Counted from the stretch's first letter, positions 25,215 through 34,144 are shown. The stretch: 64,000 nt of DNA from Polynucleobacter aenigmaticus (GCF_002206635.1 NZ_NGUO01000009.1:1-64000); one strand, 5' to 3'. Notes: generated from the sequence alone by a model not told the origin. Translations and numbers: made by a program.

Positions 25215-26576
25215 TTATCCAAACATATCATCAAACATCAACCCAGCCCACTTGAAGTTCTCTGCTACAAATGCTGCTGAGCGTTGGTTGTAGTCAATTT
25301 GCGTCTGCTCGATAATGCCCTGAGCATTGATCTTATAGTCAAATTGCACATTGATTGCTTCTCTTGGGCTGCCATTTACCATCATGTAGCAAAGGTTGTC
25401 GGGTAGGCTAACCTTTGGATCCCTACCTGCTAAACGTTCACTGATATAAGCGGCGACAATTTTTCCATGGCGATTAGCAATATGTCCGCTTTTTGGGTAG
25501 AAGAGAAATTGTGGGGAAACAATACCTACCGCATCACCGATCACGTAAACACGATCATCTTTTTTCAAGGTCAACATCTTGTTATCAACATCTGCCCAAC
25601 CAGTAGCTTTGCCTTGGGGATTTATACCAATGCCGTCAGCCTTCCAAACTAAGTCGCCAGCTTGATGGGGCGCCATCAAAATAGCATGGTCAAACTTCAT
25701 ATCTCCAGCGGCAGTTTGGATGCGCTTATTAAATGGATCAACCTTTTGAATATGGGCATTAGGAACATACTCGATGTAGTCCTTATAGAGCTCTCTAAAT
25801 GCCTGCTTAAAGCCCGGTCCGATAGGGCGAACATCATCTTTGTGATCCAGGATGGTAACTTTTGCCTTGATCTTATTGGTCTTGAAATACCAGGCGATCA
25901 TGCAGGCTCGCTCATATGGAGAGGGCGGGCAACGTTGAGGTGGAGGGGGTAGTGTCATTACCCAGTCGCCGCCCTTAAAGCTATGCAATGCACGTTTTAG
26001 GTTGAAGTGTTCGCTATTAGGAATATAAGCCGCCGGAAAGCGCGCTTTAGTAGCGTTTGCAGTCTCACGATCATCACCAAACCAAGCCTCGTAGTTGTAG
26101 CGAATACCAGGTGCAATAACGAGGTAATCATATTCAATGGATCCCTGGTTTGTGATCACATTGCGGGAATCACGATTGATGTTCAGAATCTCACATTGAA
26201 TAAATTGATAGCCGTACTTTTGGGAGACCTGTAAGTAATCCTGAATTAAGAAGTTGGTATCCACCATATCAACCAACCACTTGTTACTGATTGGGCAAGA
26301 GAAGAATACAGGGTTACGTTCAAGTAATACCACCTCAGCCTGCGGAGACATCTTGCGAAGGTATTTGGCAGTAACCGTTCCGCCCCAACCACCACCAGCT
26401 ACCACAATGCGTGGCGCTTTACCTTTAGGCATTAATACTTTTTCTGGATTGCCAATAAAGAAGGGTGTTGCAATTTTTGATGTCTGATTAGTCTGTGCTG
26501 TTGAGCACCCTGCAAGGTATGCGCTAGCACCTAATGCGGCAGTTGTTCCTAAAAAATTACGACGATTGATTTTCAC
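25215..26576 (-). CDS. Flavocytochrome c sulfide dehydrogenase-type flavoprotein (FCSD family), exported
   Basis: A 453-residue FAD protein with N-terminal twin-arginine motif NRRNFLG and a hydrophobic stretch ending LAGCS, so Tat export and possibly lipidation. RIVVAGGGWGGTVTAKYL is the FAD loop. SCPISNKW and PPPPQRCPPSPYERACM match cysteine regions of FccB, and the C-terminal FCSD flavin-binding domain is present (NVQFDYKINAQGIIEQTQ). The family oxidises sulfide and passes electrons to a cytochrome c. No fccA-type cytochrome lies beside it, so the acceptor is unknown. It is followed by selD. Confidence 0.85.
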   Translation of the reverse strand: MKINRRNFLGTTAALGASAYLAGCSTAQTNQTSKIATPFFIGNPEKVLMPKGKAPRIVVAGGGWGGTVTAKYLRKMSPQAEVVLLERNPVFFSCPISNKWLVDMVDTNFLIQDYLQVSQKYGYQFIQCEILNINRDSRNVITNQGSIEYDYLVIAPGIRYNYEAWFGDDRETANATKARFPAAYIPNSEHFNLKRALHSFKGGDWVMTLPPPPQRCPPSPYERACMIAWYFKTNKIKAKVTILDHKDDVRPIGPGFKQAFRELYKDYIEYVPNAHIQKVDPFNKRIQTAAGDMKFDHAILMAPHQAGDLVWKADGIGINPQGKATGWADVDNKMLTLKKDDRVYVIGDAVGIVSPQFLFYPKSGHIANRHGKIVAAYISERLAGRDPKVSLPDNLCYMMVNGSPREAINVQFDYKINAQGIIEQTQIDYNQRSAAFVAENFKWAGLMFDDMFG

Positions 26577-26624
26577 AGCAAATCTCTTTGTTCATGGATG
26601 ATGGTTATATTGTAAGGAGCTACT

Positions 26625-27899
26625 TTATCGGTTAAAACTGCGCTTTGGCGGGCTGCTGCGCTTAGCTGCAGGCTTTCCACCACCACTACCACCGGCTGGA
26701 CGGGGTTTTTTAGATTGCTGATGTTGTTGGCTACGCAATTGAATCGGTTGTGCCACTGCGTTGGGGTCTGGCTCAAATCCCGCAATCACTTCCTGTGGCA
26801 GTTTTTGCTTGATGAGTTTTTCAATATCTCTGAGCATTTGATGTTCATCAATGCAGACTAAAGATACTGCAACTCCGTTAGAGCCCGCTCTTCCAGTTCG
26901 ACCAATGCGATGCACATAGTCTTCTGATACGTTTGGTAAGTCGTAGTTCACAACATGGGGGAGTTGATCAATATCGATACCGCGTGCAGCGATATCCGTA
27001 GCAACTAAGACGGTAATTTTTCCATCTTTAAACTCTGCCAATGCTTTGGTGCGGGCACTTTGACTCTTGTTGCCATGAATCGCCATGGCGGTAATTCCAT
27101 CTTTTTCTAATTGCGTCACTAATTTATTGGCACCATGTTTAGTGCGAGTAAATACCAGCACTTGATGCCAATCATTTGTTTTAATGAGATGCGCCAGTAA
27201 GGGATGCTTCTGAGTTCTGTCGACTGGGTGAATCAATTGAGCAATTGCATCATTAGTGCTATTGCTGCGAGCCACTTCAATCAATGCGGGGGAGTTGAGC
27301 AAACTATCAGCTAAAGCCTTAATCTCGGTAGAGAAGGTTGCTGAGAACAGCAAGTTCTGACGTTGCTTAGGCAGTGCAGCCAAAATCTTTTTAATGTCGC
27401 GCAAGAAGCCCATATCTAACATGCGATCGGCTTCATCAAGCACGAGGATTTCAATATTGGCAAGAGATACACAGTTCTGAGACATTAAGTCTAGTAAGCG
27501 ACCAGGTGTCGCTACCAAGATATCGAGTCCTGCAGCAATTGCTTTGATTTGTGGGTTGGCGCCGACACCGCCAAAAATTACAGTGGATTTGAGGTCGGTA
27601 TATTTTCCGTAGGTAACTACGGATTCTTGTACTTGAGCGGCTAATTCGCGGGTGGGAGTCAAAATCAACACACGTAATTGACGTTTACCACCGGTCTTTG
27701 CGGTACTGCTTAAACGCTGAAGAATCGGCAGGGTAAAGCCAGCAGTTTTGCCGGTGCCTGTTTGGGCTGCGGCAAGTAAGTCACCACCCTTTAAAACTGC
27801 GGGGATAGATTTTTCTTGGATGGGGGTAGGGCTTGTATAGCCTTCCTCGCTAATAGCGCGAAGAATGGATTCTGATAAACCGAGATCTGTAAATAACAT
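26625..27899 (-). CDS. rhlE: DEAD-box ATP-dependent RNA helicase, RhlE type
   Basis: The start [16 protein letters not shown] gives 424 residues; a TTG three codons upstream lies inside a hairpin and is less likely. Motifs in order: Q motif near residue 20 ([12 protein letters not shown]), Walker [33 protein letters not shown] and [11 protein letters not shown] short basic tail rich in Lys, Pro, Gly and Arg ends the protein. RhlE proteins act in ribosome assembly and RNA turnover. A hairpin sits 2 bases upstream of the ATG. Confidence 0.92.
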   Translation of the reverse strand: MLFTDLGLSESILRAISEEGYTSPTPIQEKSIPAVLKGGDLLAAAQTGTGKTAGFTLPILQRLSSTAKTGGKRQLRVLILTPTRELAAQVQESVVTYGKYTDLKSTVIFGGVGANPQIKAIAAGLDILVATPGRLLDLMSQNCVSLANIEILVLDEADRMLDMGFLRDIKKILAALPKQRQNLLFSATFSTEIKALADSLLNSPALIEVARSNSTNDAIAQLIHPVDRTQKHPLLAHLIKTNDWHQVLVFTRTKHGANKLVTQLEKDGITAMAIHGNKSQSARTKALAEFKDGKITVLVATDIAARGIDIDQLPHVVNYDLPNVSEDYVHRIGRTGRAGSNGVAVSLVCIDEHQMLRDIEKLIKQKLPQEVIAGFEPDPNAVAQPIQLRSQQHQQSKKPRPAGGSGGGKPAAKRSSPPKRSFNR

Positions 27900-27901
27900 A
27901 A

Positions 27902-27922
27902 GGGCCAAATAAATATTGGCCC
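27902..27922 (-). promoter_or_regulatory. Hairpin abutting the rhlE start codon
   Basis: On the minus strand GGGCCAA-tatttat-TTGGCCC is a perfect 7-bp inverted repeat ending 2 bases before the ATG, with no Shine-Dalgarno between. No T-run follows, so it is not a terminator. It could hide the start region and make translation temperature- or helicase-dependent. Confidence 0.5.
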
Positions 27923-28003
27923 GTATTCAATTAAACGACTGTCCCGGCCAATGGGGTGAGCTGCCACACTTGAAGTGTTTGCAGAAAGAGGCCTTATTTT
28001 AAG

Positions 28004-28597
28004 CTATGAAGCAGGATTGCCGGCTGTATTCCAGAGGTTCGGGGTTGCCGTGTTGGCATAGCCAGAGATAAATAATTTTTCAATGCCGGTAATGGGGTCA
28101 AAAACTGCCCGCTCAATACGTCCAATATTGCCGCCATACACATGAATACTGATGGAGGTTTGATCGCTCAAATCATTCTCCACCACGTGAATATCGTGTG
28201 TTTTGGGAGACACCGTTGCCACTTGCCCTGGTTTGAAAACGAAGGACTCCTCTGCTGTGTAACTGCCATCCGCCTGTTGGTAATAATTGGCGCTTCGTTC
28301 TTGCCCTCGAAGCTGACCGACCATTCCCCAGACGGTATGGTTATGCAGTGGTGTTTTTTGTCCAGGGCCCCACACAAAGCTGACCACTGAAAAACGATCC
28401 AGTGGGTCTGCATATAGCAGGTATTGCTGGTAATAATCAGGGTGTGGTTTGCAGAACGCTTCTGGCAACCAGTCATCTGTAGCTATTAAGCTTTCTAAAA
28501 GCTTTCTTCCATTAGAAAAGATGAGCTCTTCACTTGGATGCATCTCCAGAAGTGTAGCGAGACTCTTTACAAATATTAGTAACTTACCTTCTTTCAT
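28004..28597 (-). CDS. Thiol dioxygenase (cysteine/3-mercaptopropionate dioxygenase-like cupin)
   Basis: A 197-residue cupin. TPLHNHTVWGMVGQLRG gives His85 and His87, and HDIHVVEN gives the third iron-binding His (His137). SISIHVY provides Ser150, His152 and Tyr154, the Ser-His-Tyr triad of thiol dioxygenases. HTVWG is the form seen in bacterial 3-mercaptopropionate dioxygenases, so that substrate is preferred to cysteine. AAGGGG precedes the ATG. It is the last gene of a minus-strand group with the thioesterase and GNAT genes. Confidence 0.82.
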   Translation of the reverse strand: MKEGKLLIFVKSLATLLEMHPSEELIFSNGRKLLESLIATDDWLPEAFCKPHPDYYQQYLLYADPLDRFSVVSFVWGPGQKTPLHNHTVWGMVGQLRGQERSANYYQQADGSYTAEESFVFKPGQVATVSPKTHDIHVVENDLSDQTSISIHVYGGNIGRIERAVFDPITGIEKLFISGYANTATPNLWNTAGNPAS

Positions 28598-28618
28598 GAA
28601 AGCCCCTTAGATATATGA

Positions 28619-29038
28619 TTATTGATCAGCAACAAAAAGCCAGTCAGGCAGGCCCTTGGGTTTAAGGGTTGTGGTATCAACGCAAACAATGTGGAGGAGG
28701 GCACTAGCAATCAGCTCTGGCTCAGCGCCCTCAGTAATGCGTTTAGCCGTTTGCTTGACGGCAATTTGGGTGCGACCTCGATGTTCGATGATTTGATCGA
28801 TGCTCAGAAGATCGTCTAAGCGCCCCGGCCTATGAAAGTTCATGGTGATTTCACGAACTGGCAACAGAATGCCAAACTCATTGATGAGTTTAGTGGGACT
28901 CAATCCTCTTTGCTGAAGCCATTCGGAACGACTTCGTTCAAAAATCTCCAAATAGCGAGCGTGATAAACGAATCCTGCAGCATCTGTATCTGAGTAGCAA
29001 ACGCGAAATAGAAAGGGTGGATTGGCTAATTGGGTCAT
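28619..29038 (-). CDS. YbgC/FadM-type acyl-CoA thioesterase (hotdog fold)
   Basis: A 139-residue hotdog protein. VCYSDTDAAGFVYHARYLEI, continuing FERSRSEWL, holds the catalytic Asp and the 4-hydroxybenzoyl-CoA thioesterase signature. NFHRPGRLDDLLSID fits the second strand region. Substrates are probably short acyl- or aryl-CoA esters. It lies between the GNAT gene (16 bp upstream) and the thiol dioxygenase gene (about 20 bp downstream), so an operon is likely. Confidence 0.85.
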   Translation of the reverse strand: MTQLANPPFLFRVCYSDTDAAGFVYHARYLEIFERSRSEWLQQRGLSPTKLINEFGILLPVREITMNFHRPGRLDDLLSIDQIIEHRGRTQIAVKQTAKRITEGAEPELIASALLHIVCVDTTTLKPKGLPDWLFVADQ

Positions 29039-29054
29039 GAGTAATGAATAGCTT

Positions 29055-29477
29055 TTAGATAGTTAGGATCATATCGCGATGCGCAATACCCGCTTCATCA
29101 TAGATGGCGCCCTTGGCGACAAATCCAAATTGCTCATAAAACGGGATGGCTGAGAGCTGAGAATGCAGCTCGAATTCAGTAATACCTTGGGATTTACCGT
29201 TCTCAAGTAAGGCACAGAGCAATTGCCTGCCAATCCCTTGTCTTCGATATGCTGGCAAGACCGCCATCCGACCGATTCGACCCTGATGCCCTGGTAAGGC
29301 AACAAGTCGGGCGGTTCCAATGCAGTCCAATCCCCGGTACGCTAAGGCGTGCTGGGCAAGGGGGTCGAATTCATCGAGCTCCATTGCCTCCGGAACCCCT
29401 TGCTCCTCAATAAAGACCGCTTGGCGGATGGGGTAGGCATCCTTTTCTGCTTCCTGCCAGGGTTTAATCAATATCAC
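29055..29477 (-). CDS. GNAT-family N-acetyltransferase
   Basis: A 140-residue single-domain GNAT. LPAYRRQGIGRQLLCALLEN is the acetyl-CoA pyrophosphate loop (R/Q-x-x-G-x-G/A), and FYEQFGFVAKGAIYDEAGI is the C-terminal signature. AVFIEEQGVPEAMELDEFD near the start is common in a widespread GNAT subgroup with unassigned substrates. It heads the thioesterase/dioxygenase unit. Confidence 0.85.
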   Translation of the reverse strand: MILIKPWQEAEKDAYPIRQAVFIEEQGVPEAMELDEFDPLAQHALAYRGLDCIGTARLVALPGHQGRIGRMAVLPAYRRQGIGRQLLCALLENGKSQGITEFELHSQLSAIPFYEQFGFVAKGAIYDEAGIAHRDMILTI

Positions 29478-29654
29478 GGTATCTATCTATCAAAGGCGGG
29501 GATGGGGTGTCTAGCGCTAATGTAACAAATTGAACTTGTCTGAAGCATCAATATTAGTCTTAAGGCTTATCAGTAAGGCGCTTCATGGTTAAAATGGATT
29601 CGCGGTTCCGGCAGTTTGGTACCCCCTTACATAAACCTTTATTTAGGAGTTATT

Positions 29655-30236
29655 TTGAAGAAATCTTTACTTGCTGCATTAATTGCTTCACTTGGCTTGG
29701 TTGCTGCAAACACCGTGTTTGCTCAAGCTCCAGCAAAAATGTTGCCATTGGCAGCCGAAGCGATCGTATTGACTGCTACTGTTGATTCAGTGGATTTGAA
29801 AAAGCGCATCGTTGTTTTGAAAGATGCTAACGGTAATTTGGCTCAAATGAATGTATCCAAGCAAGTGAATGATTTGGATAAAGTGAAGAAGGGCGATGTA
29901 TTTGTAGTTGAGCATGCTCAAGCGATTGCTGTTGGTTTGATCGCTGCACCTAAGGATGCTAAACCAGGCGTTTCTGGCGTACGTTCAGTGGTGATCTCTG
30001 GTAAAGGTTCTGCTAAGCCATTTGAAGAAACTACAGATACTGTTTATGCAACAGTCAAGATCAGCACAATCGATGCAAAAACTCGTGTTGTGACTTTCAC
30101 ATTGCCTTCAGGCGAGAAGCAAAAAGTGAAAGTGGATCAAAGCGTTTTAGGTCTTGAGAAATTCAAAGCTGGTGATGATGTCATAGTTGAGTTTGTTGAC
30201 GATACAGCGATTGGTTTTGTAACACCAAAGAAGTAA
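29655..30236 (+). CDS. Secreted protein with two tandem beta-rich repeats, TTG start
   Basis: The TTG at 29655 is preferred, since TAGGAG sits 7-8 bp upstream and the product then begins MKKSLLAALIASLGLVAANT, a clean signal peptide ending VFAQ. An upstream ATG adds 13 residues that would spoil it. The 193-residue protein has two similar units, about 48-105 and 128-190, each with a pattern of (K/T)R-V-V-x-L/F, N/S-G-x, V-x2-x-V, L-x-K/F-K-x-GD-x-V-x-V-E, A-x-G-(L/F)-(I/V). An internal duplication is clear. I recognise no named family. A terminator follows. Confidence 0.8.
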   Translation: MKKSLLAALIASLGLVAANTVFAQAPAKMLPLAAEAIVLTATVDSVDLKKRIVVLKDANGNLAQMNVSKQVNDLDKVKKGDVFVVEHAQAIAVGLIAAPKDAKPGVSGVRSVVISGKGSAKPFEETTDTVYATVKISTIDAKTRVVTFTLPSGEKQKVKVDQSVLGLEKFKAGDDVIVEFVDDTAIGFVTPKK

Positions 30237-30286
30237 GCATTCAATACTTTCAATTCAGTACTGCAAAGTGCTGAAGTGGTAAATAA

Positions 30287-30311
30287 AAAGGGCCCGCATT
30301 GCGGGCCTTTT
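30287..30311. terminator. Bidirectional Rho-independent terminator
   Basis: GGCCCGC-att-GCGGGCC is flanked by AAAAAG on the left and TTTTG on the right. It can serve the tandem-repeat protein gene (plus) and the mop gene (minus), whose 3' ends face each other here. Confidence 0.88.
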
Positions 30312-30327
30312 GCATGACTATTACAGA

Positions 30328-30552
30328 TTAAGCGTCTTTAGCAATCATCACATCAGAGGCTTTCACTACGGCCCAAGCGTGATCGCCTACTTTGAGTTGA
30401 AGTTCATCAACAGCTTCGTTGGTAATGGATGCAGTAACAATGTGACCGCCACCAATATCTAATTTCACATGAGAAGTAGTTTGACCCATTTTGAGTTCGA
30501 CCACTTTTCCGCTTAATGTATTGCGGGCGCTGAGTTTGACTTTAAGTTCCAT
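30328..30552 (-). CDS. Molybdenum-pterin-binding (Mop/TOBE) protein
   Basis: A 74-residue single Mop domain: KLSARNTLSGKVVELKMGQT, then HVKLDIGGGHIVTASIT and LKVGDHAWAVVKASDVMIA. Free-standing molbindins assemble into hexamers that bind molybdate or tungstate in the cytoplasm and may act as stores. AGGAA lies 6 bp before the ATG. It directly follows a TupA-like binding protein gene (8 bp gap), so it belongs to the metal-oxyanion operon. Confidence 0.9.
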   Translation of the reverse strand: MELKVKLSARNTLSGKVVELKMGQTTSHVKLDIGGGHIVTASITNEAVDELQLKVGDHAWAVVKASDVMIAKDA

Positions 30553-30560
30553 GATTTTTC

Positions 30561-31430
30561 CTAGTGGACATATTGTTTTGCGTAAACAGCATCATTGTAG
30601 AGGGCTTCTTTGTATTGAGCTTTCCCGTAGTTGCGAATGATGGCTTGACCTTCATCAGAGGCCACAAATTGAATGAACTTCGCAGCGGTATCGCGATTTT
30701 CAGTGGCGCCTACTGGTGCCACCAAAGCATCATAGGTATTGACTAGGTAAGGATCACCGCGATATAGAATCTGCAATTCAGGAGCGACATTCTTCTCCGC
30801 CACCCAAGTACTGCTATCGGTCATGAAGTAGGCCTTATCCGCATTCGCCCTCTTAAGAGAGGCTGTCATAAAGTCATTGGTCACGATGTACCAGCTTCCC
30901 TCAGGTGTAATCCCCGCTTTTTTCCAGATATCCATTTCTTTCTGGTGAGTGCCGGATTTGTCACCTCGGGAGATGAAATTAGTCTGTGCCTTGGCAATCT
31001 TTGCGTAAGCATCTGCGCCGCTGCTAGCGGATTTGATCTTGGCTAAATCCGCCTTTGGGCCGACAATATAAAACTCGTTAGAACCAATCAACGTCCTACC
31101 GGTCGCCCATCCTTCAGCAATGGCCTTGTTCACTCCCTCAGGCGCATGCACCATGATCATGTCAACCTGTTGTGTTTTCAGCAGGTTGAGGGAGGCACCA
31201 CTTCCAGCCTTGATCCACACTAAGCGCGCGCCTTCCTTTTTATCGAAGGCTTCGCCAAGTTGTTGCAGAAGACCTAATTCACCAGGACTGCCAGTTGCCA
31301 GCTTAAAAATCTTGGCACCTTGCCCATACGTGGCTTCAACTTTAGGATTGGTTTGTGCGACAGATGCTTGCATGAATATGCCAATCAACAGAGTGGAAAG
31401 TAGCGCGCTGAAAAAGTGAGGATTTCTCAT
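30561..31430 (-). CDS. TupA/PstS-like oxyanion-binding protein (divergent copy)
   Basis: A 289-residue periplasmic binding protein with signal peptide ending SVAQTNP. SRGDKSGTHQKEMDIWKKAG is the conserved TupA segment, and VASDEGQAIIRNYGKAQYKEALY the C-terminal one. The N-terminal ligand loop reads KLATGSPGELGLL rather than the usual STTTS, so specificity may differ from the tandem copy upstream. GGAAATAATT precedes the ATG, only 5 bp after the upstream stop. No permease or ATPase is adjacent. Confidence 0.82.
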   Translation of the reverse strand: MRNPHFFSALLSTLLIGIFMQASVAQTNPKVEATYGQGAKIFKLATGSPGELGLLQQLGEAFDKKEGARLVWIKAGSGASLNLLKTQQVDMIMVHAPEGVNKAIAEGWATGRTLIGSNEFYIVGPKADLAKIKSASSGADAYAKIAKAQTNFISRGDKSGTHQKEMDIWKKAGITPEGSWYIVTNDFMTASLKRANADKAYFMTDSSTWVAEKNVAPELQILYRGDPYLVNTYDALVAPVGATENRDTAAKFIQFVASDEGQAIIRNYGKAQYKEALYNDAVYAKQYVH

Positions 31431-31435
31431 GCTAA

Positions 31436-32260
31436 TTATTTCCTTGCATTCGGGAAGAAGAGTTGCTCGCCACCAATTTGATAGCTAGCAATGACGTCTT
31501 GACCATTCTTGGAAGTAATCCAATCGATAAATGCTTGCCCTTCTGCTTTTTTCACATGAGGAAACTTAGCTGGGTTAACCAGCATGACGCCGTATTGGTT
31601 AAACAGTTTTGGATCGCCCTGAACCAAGATCACTAAATCACCACGGTTCTTGAAGGAAAGCCATGTAGCGCGATCAGCCAAGATGTAGCCATTCATTGCG
31701 GATGCAGTATTCAAGGCTGGACCCATACCTGAGCCAGTTTCTTTGTACCAAGTGAGGGTAGGGGCAACTGCTACGCCAGAGTCTTTCCAGTAACGCAACT
31801 CTGCTGCGTGAGTACCGCTTTTATCACCGCGAGATACGAATGGCGCTTGAGCAGTAGCGATTTTCTGAAATGCCGCCTTGATATCTCTTCCACCGGCAAT
31901 TTTTGCTGGATCAGATTTTGGCCCAATCAGCACGAAGTCGTTGTACATCACCTCAACCCGTTTGGTGGCGTAACCTTCGGCAACAAATTTCTCTTCAGCG
32001 GGTTTGTCATGTACGAATACAACGTCAGCATCGCCACGGCGACCGATATCGAGGGCTTGTCCTGTACCAACGGCAACTACCTTTACTTCAATGCCAGTCT
32101 TCATTTTGAAGATTGGCAATATGAAGCCAAAAAGACCAGATTGCTCTGTGGAGGTGGTGGAGGACACCACAATACTTTTCTCTTGTGCAAAAACTGGACC
32201 GCTCAATAGCGTTAATGCTGTGACAGCGGATAGCAAAATGCGGGTGATCGTGGATTTCAT
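31436..32260 (-). CDS. tupA: TupA-like tungstate/molybdate-binding protein
   Basis: The start MKSTITRILLSAVTALTLLS gives 274 residues with signal peptide ending VFAQEK. VVSSTTSTEQSGLFGFILP carries the TTTS-like oxyanion loop, SRGDKSGTHAAELRYWKDSG the second signature, and AFIDWITSKNGQDVIASYQ the C-terminal one. The tungstate-specific TupABC system is the closest named family. It is the first gene of the minus-strand operon and is divergent from the regulator at 32335. tupB and tupC are not present nearby. Confidence 0.85.
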   Translation of the reverse strand: MKSTITRILLSAVTALTLLSGPVFAQEKSIVVSSTTSTEQSGLFGFILPIFKMKTGIEVKVVAVGTGQALDIGRRGDADVVFVHDKPAEEKFVAEGYATKRVEVMYNDFVLIGPKSDPAKIAGGRDIKAAFQKIATAQAPFVSRGDKSGTHAAELRYWKDSGVAVAPTLTWYKETGSGMGPALNTASAMNGYILADRATWLSFKNRGDLVILVQGDPKLFNQYGVMLVNPAKFPHVKKAEGQAFIDWITSKNGQDVIASYQIGGEQLFFPNARK

Positions 32261-32334
32261 CTGAGTTCGATTCCTTAAGAATGTTCGGTTAACATTTGTT
32301 ATCTTACAAAACATGAATATGCAAAAAATTACAT

Positions 32335-33360
32335 ATGAGAATTCAGATCCGGCCTACCCTCGTTTTTGGTAATAAGAACGCTAAAGACCCGGCCGTTGTG
32401 GATTTGGTATGGCTGACCAGTCTTTTAAAGGATATCGAGCAGGGCAAGACTTTAATGTCTGCTTGCAAAAAGATGGGGCTTTCTTATAGAAATGTATGGC
32501 AAAAACTCAATAACGTTGAGCAGGCCTTGGGTTTTAAGTTAATGGATCGGGTGCGGGGTCATGGATCCCACTTATCCGAATATGCTAGATATCTGATTCA
32601 ATTTACCGATGATTTTGATCAAAAGACAATCCGTTTAGGTCAAACCAGCCTATCTCACCTGGAAGAAGGCTTTGCTCAATTTAGAGTCAAGGCGAAAAAA
32701 CAGTGGCGTCTTGCCAGCAGCAGTGATCCGATTATTCAGAAGGCGGTGATTGATATTGGCGGCTTTGAGTTAATTACCGCTGGTTCAGGCGAAGCATTAG
32801 AGCGTCTATTGAATTACGAGGTCGATATTGCGGGTTTCCATGTATCGGACCCGCAGAGCTCAAAAATTATTTCAAAGCGCCTGCAAAAAGAAGGAATGCA
32901 AATATTCCCAGTCATGAAGCGGGTTCAAGGATTGATGGTGGCAAAAGGTAATCCCCACAGCATCACTTCGACAAAAGATTTATTGCGCCCCAAGATCCGT
33001 TTTATCAATCGGCAGAAGGGGTCTGGAACGCGGCTGCTATTAGATACGCTTTTGATTAAGGAGGGTATGGACCCCCGCGCTATCAAAGGCTATGAGAATG
33101 AGGAGTTTACGCACTCCGCAATCGCCATGTCTATTTTGGCGAAGAAGGCAGACGTAGGTATGGGTGTTAAAAGTGTTGCCATCGAGAATGGTCTGGACTT
33201 TATTCAACTTAAGGATGAAATCTTTTTCCTGGCTATGGGCGAAGAGTTAAGTGCTAATAAAGATCTCGCTAAGCTTATTCGGAAAATTCGCGCGCTGTCT
33301 GGTCAGACCCCGGGCTATAAATCGATTGGACTTAAGAAGCAGATCCTGGGTTGGCTATAA
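32335..33360 (+). CDS. ModE-type HTH fused to periplasmic-binding-protein-like sensor (transcription regulator)
   Basis: A 341-residue cytoplasmic protein without signal peptide. Residues about 20-95 form a winged HTH like ModE (SACKKMGLSYRNVWQKLNN, continuing VEQALGFKLM). Residues about 120-330 form a type 2 binding-protein domain (GSGEALERLLNYEVDIAGFH, NRQKGSGTRLLLDTLL). This is the arrangement of one-component regulators that sense a molybdate- or tungstate-like ligand with a binding-protein domain. It is divergent from the tupA-like genes by about 75 bp and precedes modA, so both are likely targets. Confidence 0.85.
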   Translation: MRIQIRPTLVFGNKNAKDPAVVDLVWLTSLLKDIEQGKTLMSACKKMGLSYRNVWQKLNNVEQALGFKLMDRVRGHGSHLSEYARYLIQFTDDFDQKTIRLGQTSLSHLEEGFAQFRVKAKKQWRLASSSDPIIQKAVIDIGGFELITAGSGEALERLLNYEVDIAGFHVSDPQSSKIISKRLQKEGMQIFPVMKRVQGLMVAKGNPHSITSTKDLLRPKIRFINRQKGSGTRLLLDTLLIKEGMDPRAIKGYENEEFTHSAIAMSILAKKADVGMGVKSVAIENGLDFIQLKDEIFFLAMGEELSANKDLAKLIRKIRALSGQTPGYKSIGLKKQILGWL

Positions 33361-33370
33361 ACTATTCCTC

Positions 33371-34144
33371 ATGTTAAAAATCATTTGCGCACTGGGATTT
33401 CTGGCCTGGAGTTTTGGGGCCTCCCTTTCTTATGCGCAACCAGTAACAGTCGCTGTCGCCAGTAACCTCAAGCCCGCATTTGAGGAGATCTATAAGGGCT
33501 TCAGACAGACTCATCCGCAAAGCAAAATCGTTCGGATTGTTTATGGATCATCGGGCAACCTTGCCAGTCAAATGAAACAAGGTGCACCGTATGATTTGTT
33601 CATTTCTGCAGACGAGTCCTATCCCTTGAAATTGGCAGAAGCTGGACTGACCCGTGACCGTGGGGTAGTTTATGCGGCCGGGCATTTAGCACTCATTACA
33701 AATTCTGCTGCCGGCTTTGTTTTAAATTCAGACCCAGAGAGTATTAAGGCTTTATTAAGAGGTTCCAAGAAGATCGCGATAGCTAATCCCGATTTAGCGC
33801 CTTATGGCAGATCCTCCGTTCAATATCTTCAGGCAATGAAGTTGTGGGGCGAGCTTCAGGAGAGATTGATATTTGCGGAAAATATTTCTATTGCGGCTGT
33901 TTATGTCAGTACGGGAGCTGTCAAAGTCGGCATTACAGCGCTATCTTTGGCAAAGTCGTCTGAATTGAGCTCAACAATTCAATATATCGCTCTACCCGAT
34001 GATTTATATGCCCCCATTCGGCAACGCATGGTTTTAAAGCGCGATCCAGCACCTACTGCGGTCACGCTTTATGAGTATCTTCAAGGCCCTGTTGCTAAGC
34101 GAATCCTCGTACATAACGGTTACTCCATTCCCCAGCAGGACTAA
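33371..34144 (+). CDS. modA: ModA-like molybdate-binding protein
   Basis: Starting at MLKIICALGFLAWSFGASLS gives 257 residues with signal peptide ending SYAQ; the frame is open upstream into the regulator gene, but that part is not protein-like. VAVASNLKPAFEEIYKGF, GSSGNLASQMKQGAPYDLFI, continuing SADESYP, are ModA signatures. It lies 10 bp after the regulator, so cotranscription is likely. modB and modC are missing nearby, so the permease must be elsewhere, if present. Confidence 0.88.
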   Translation: MLKIICALGFLAWSFGASLSYAQPVTVAVASNLKPAFEEIYKGFRQTHPQSKIVRIVYGSSGNLASQMKQGAPYDLFISADESYPLKLAEAGLTRDRGVVYAAGHLALITNSAAGFVLNSDPESIKALLRGSKKIAIANPDLAPYGRSSVQYLQAMKLWGELQERLIFAENISIAAVYVSTGAVKVGITALSLAKSSELSSTIQYIALPDDLYAPIRQRMVLKRDPAPTAVTLYEYLQGPVAKRILVHNGYSIPQQD

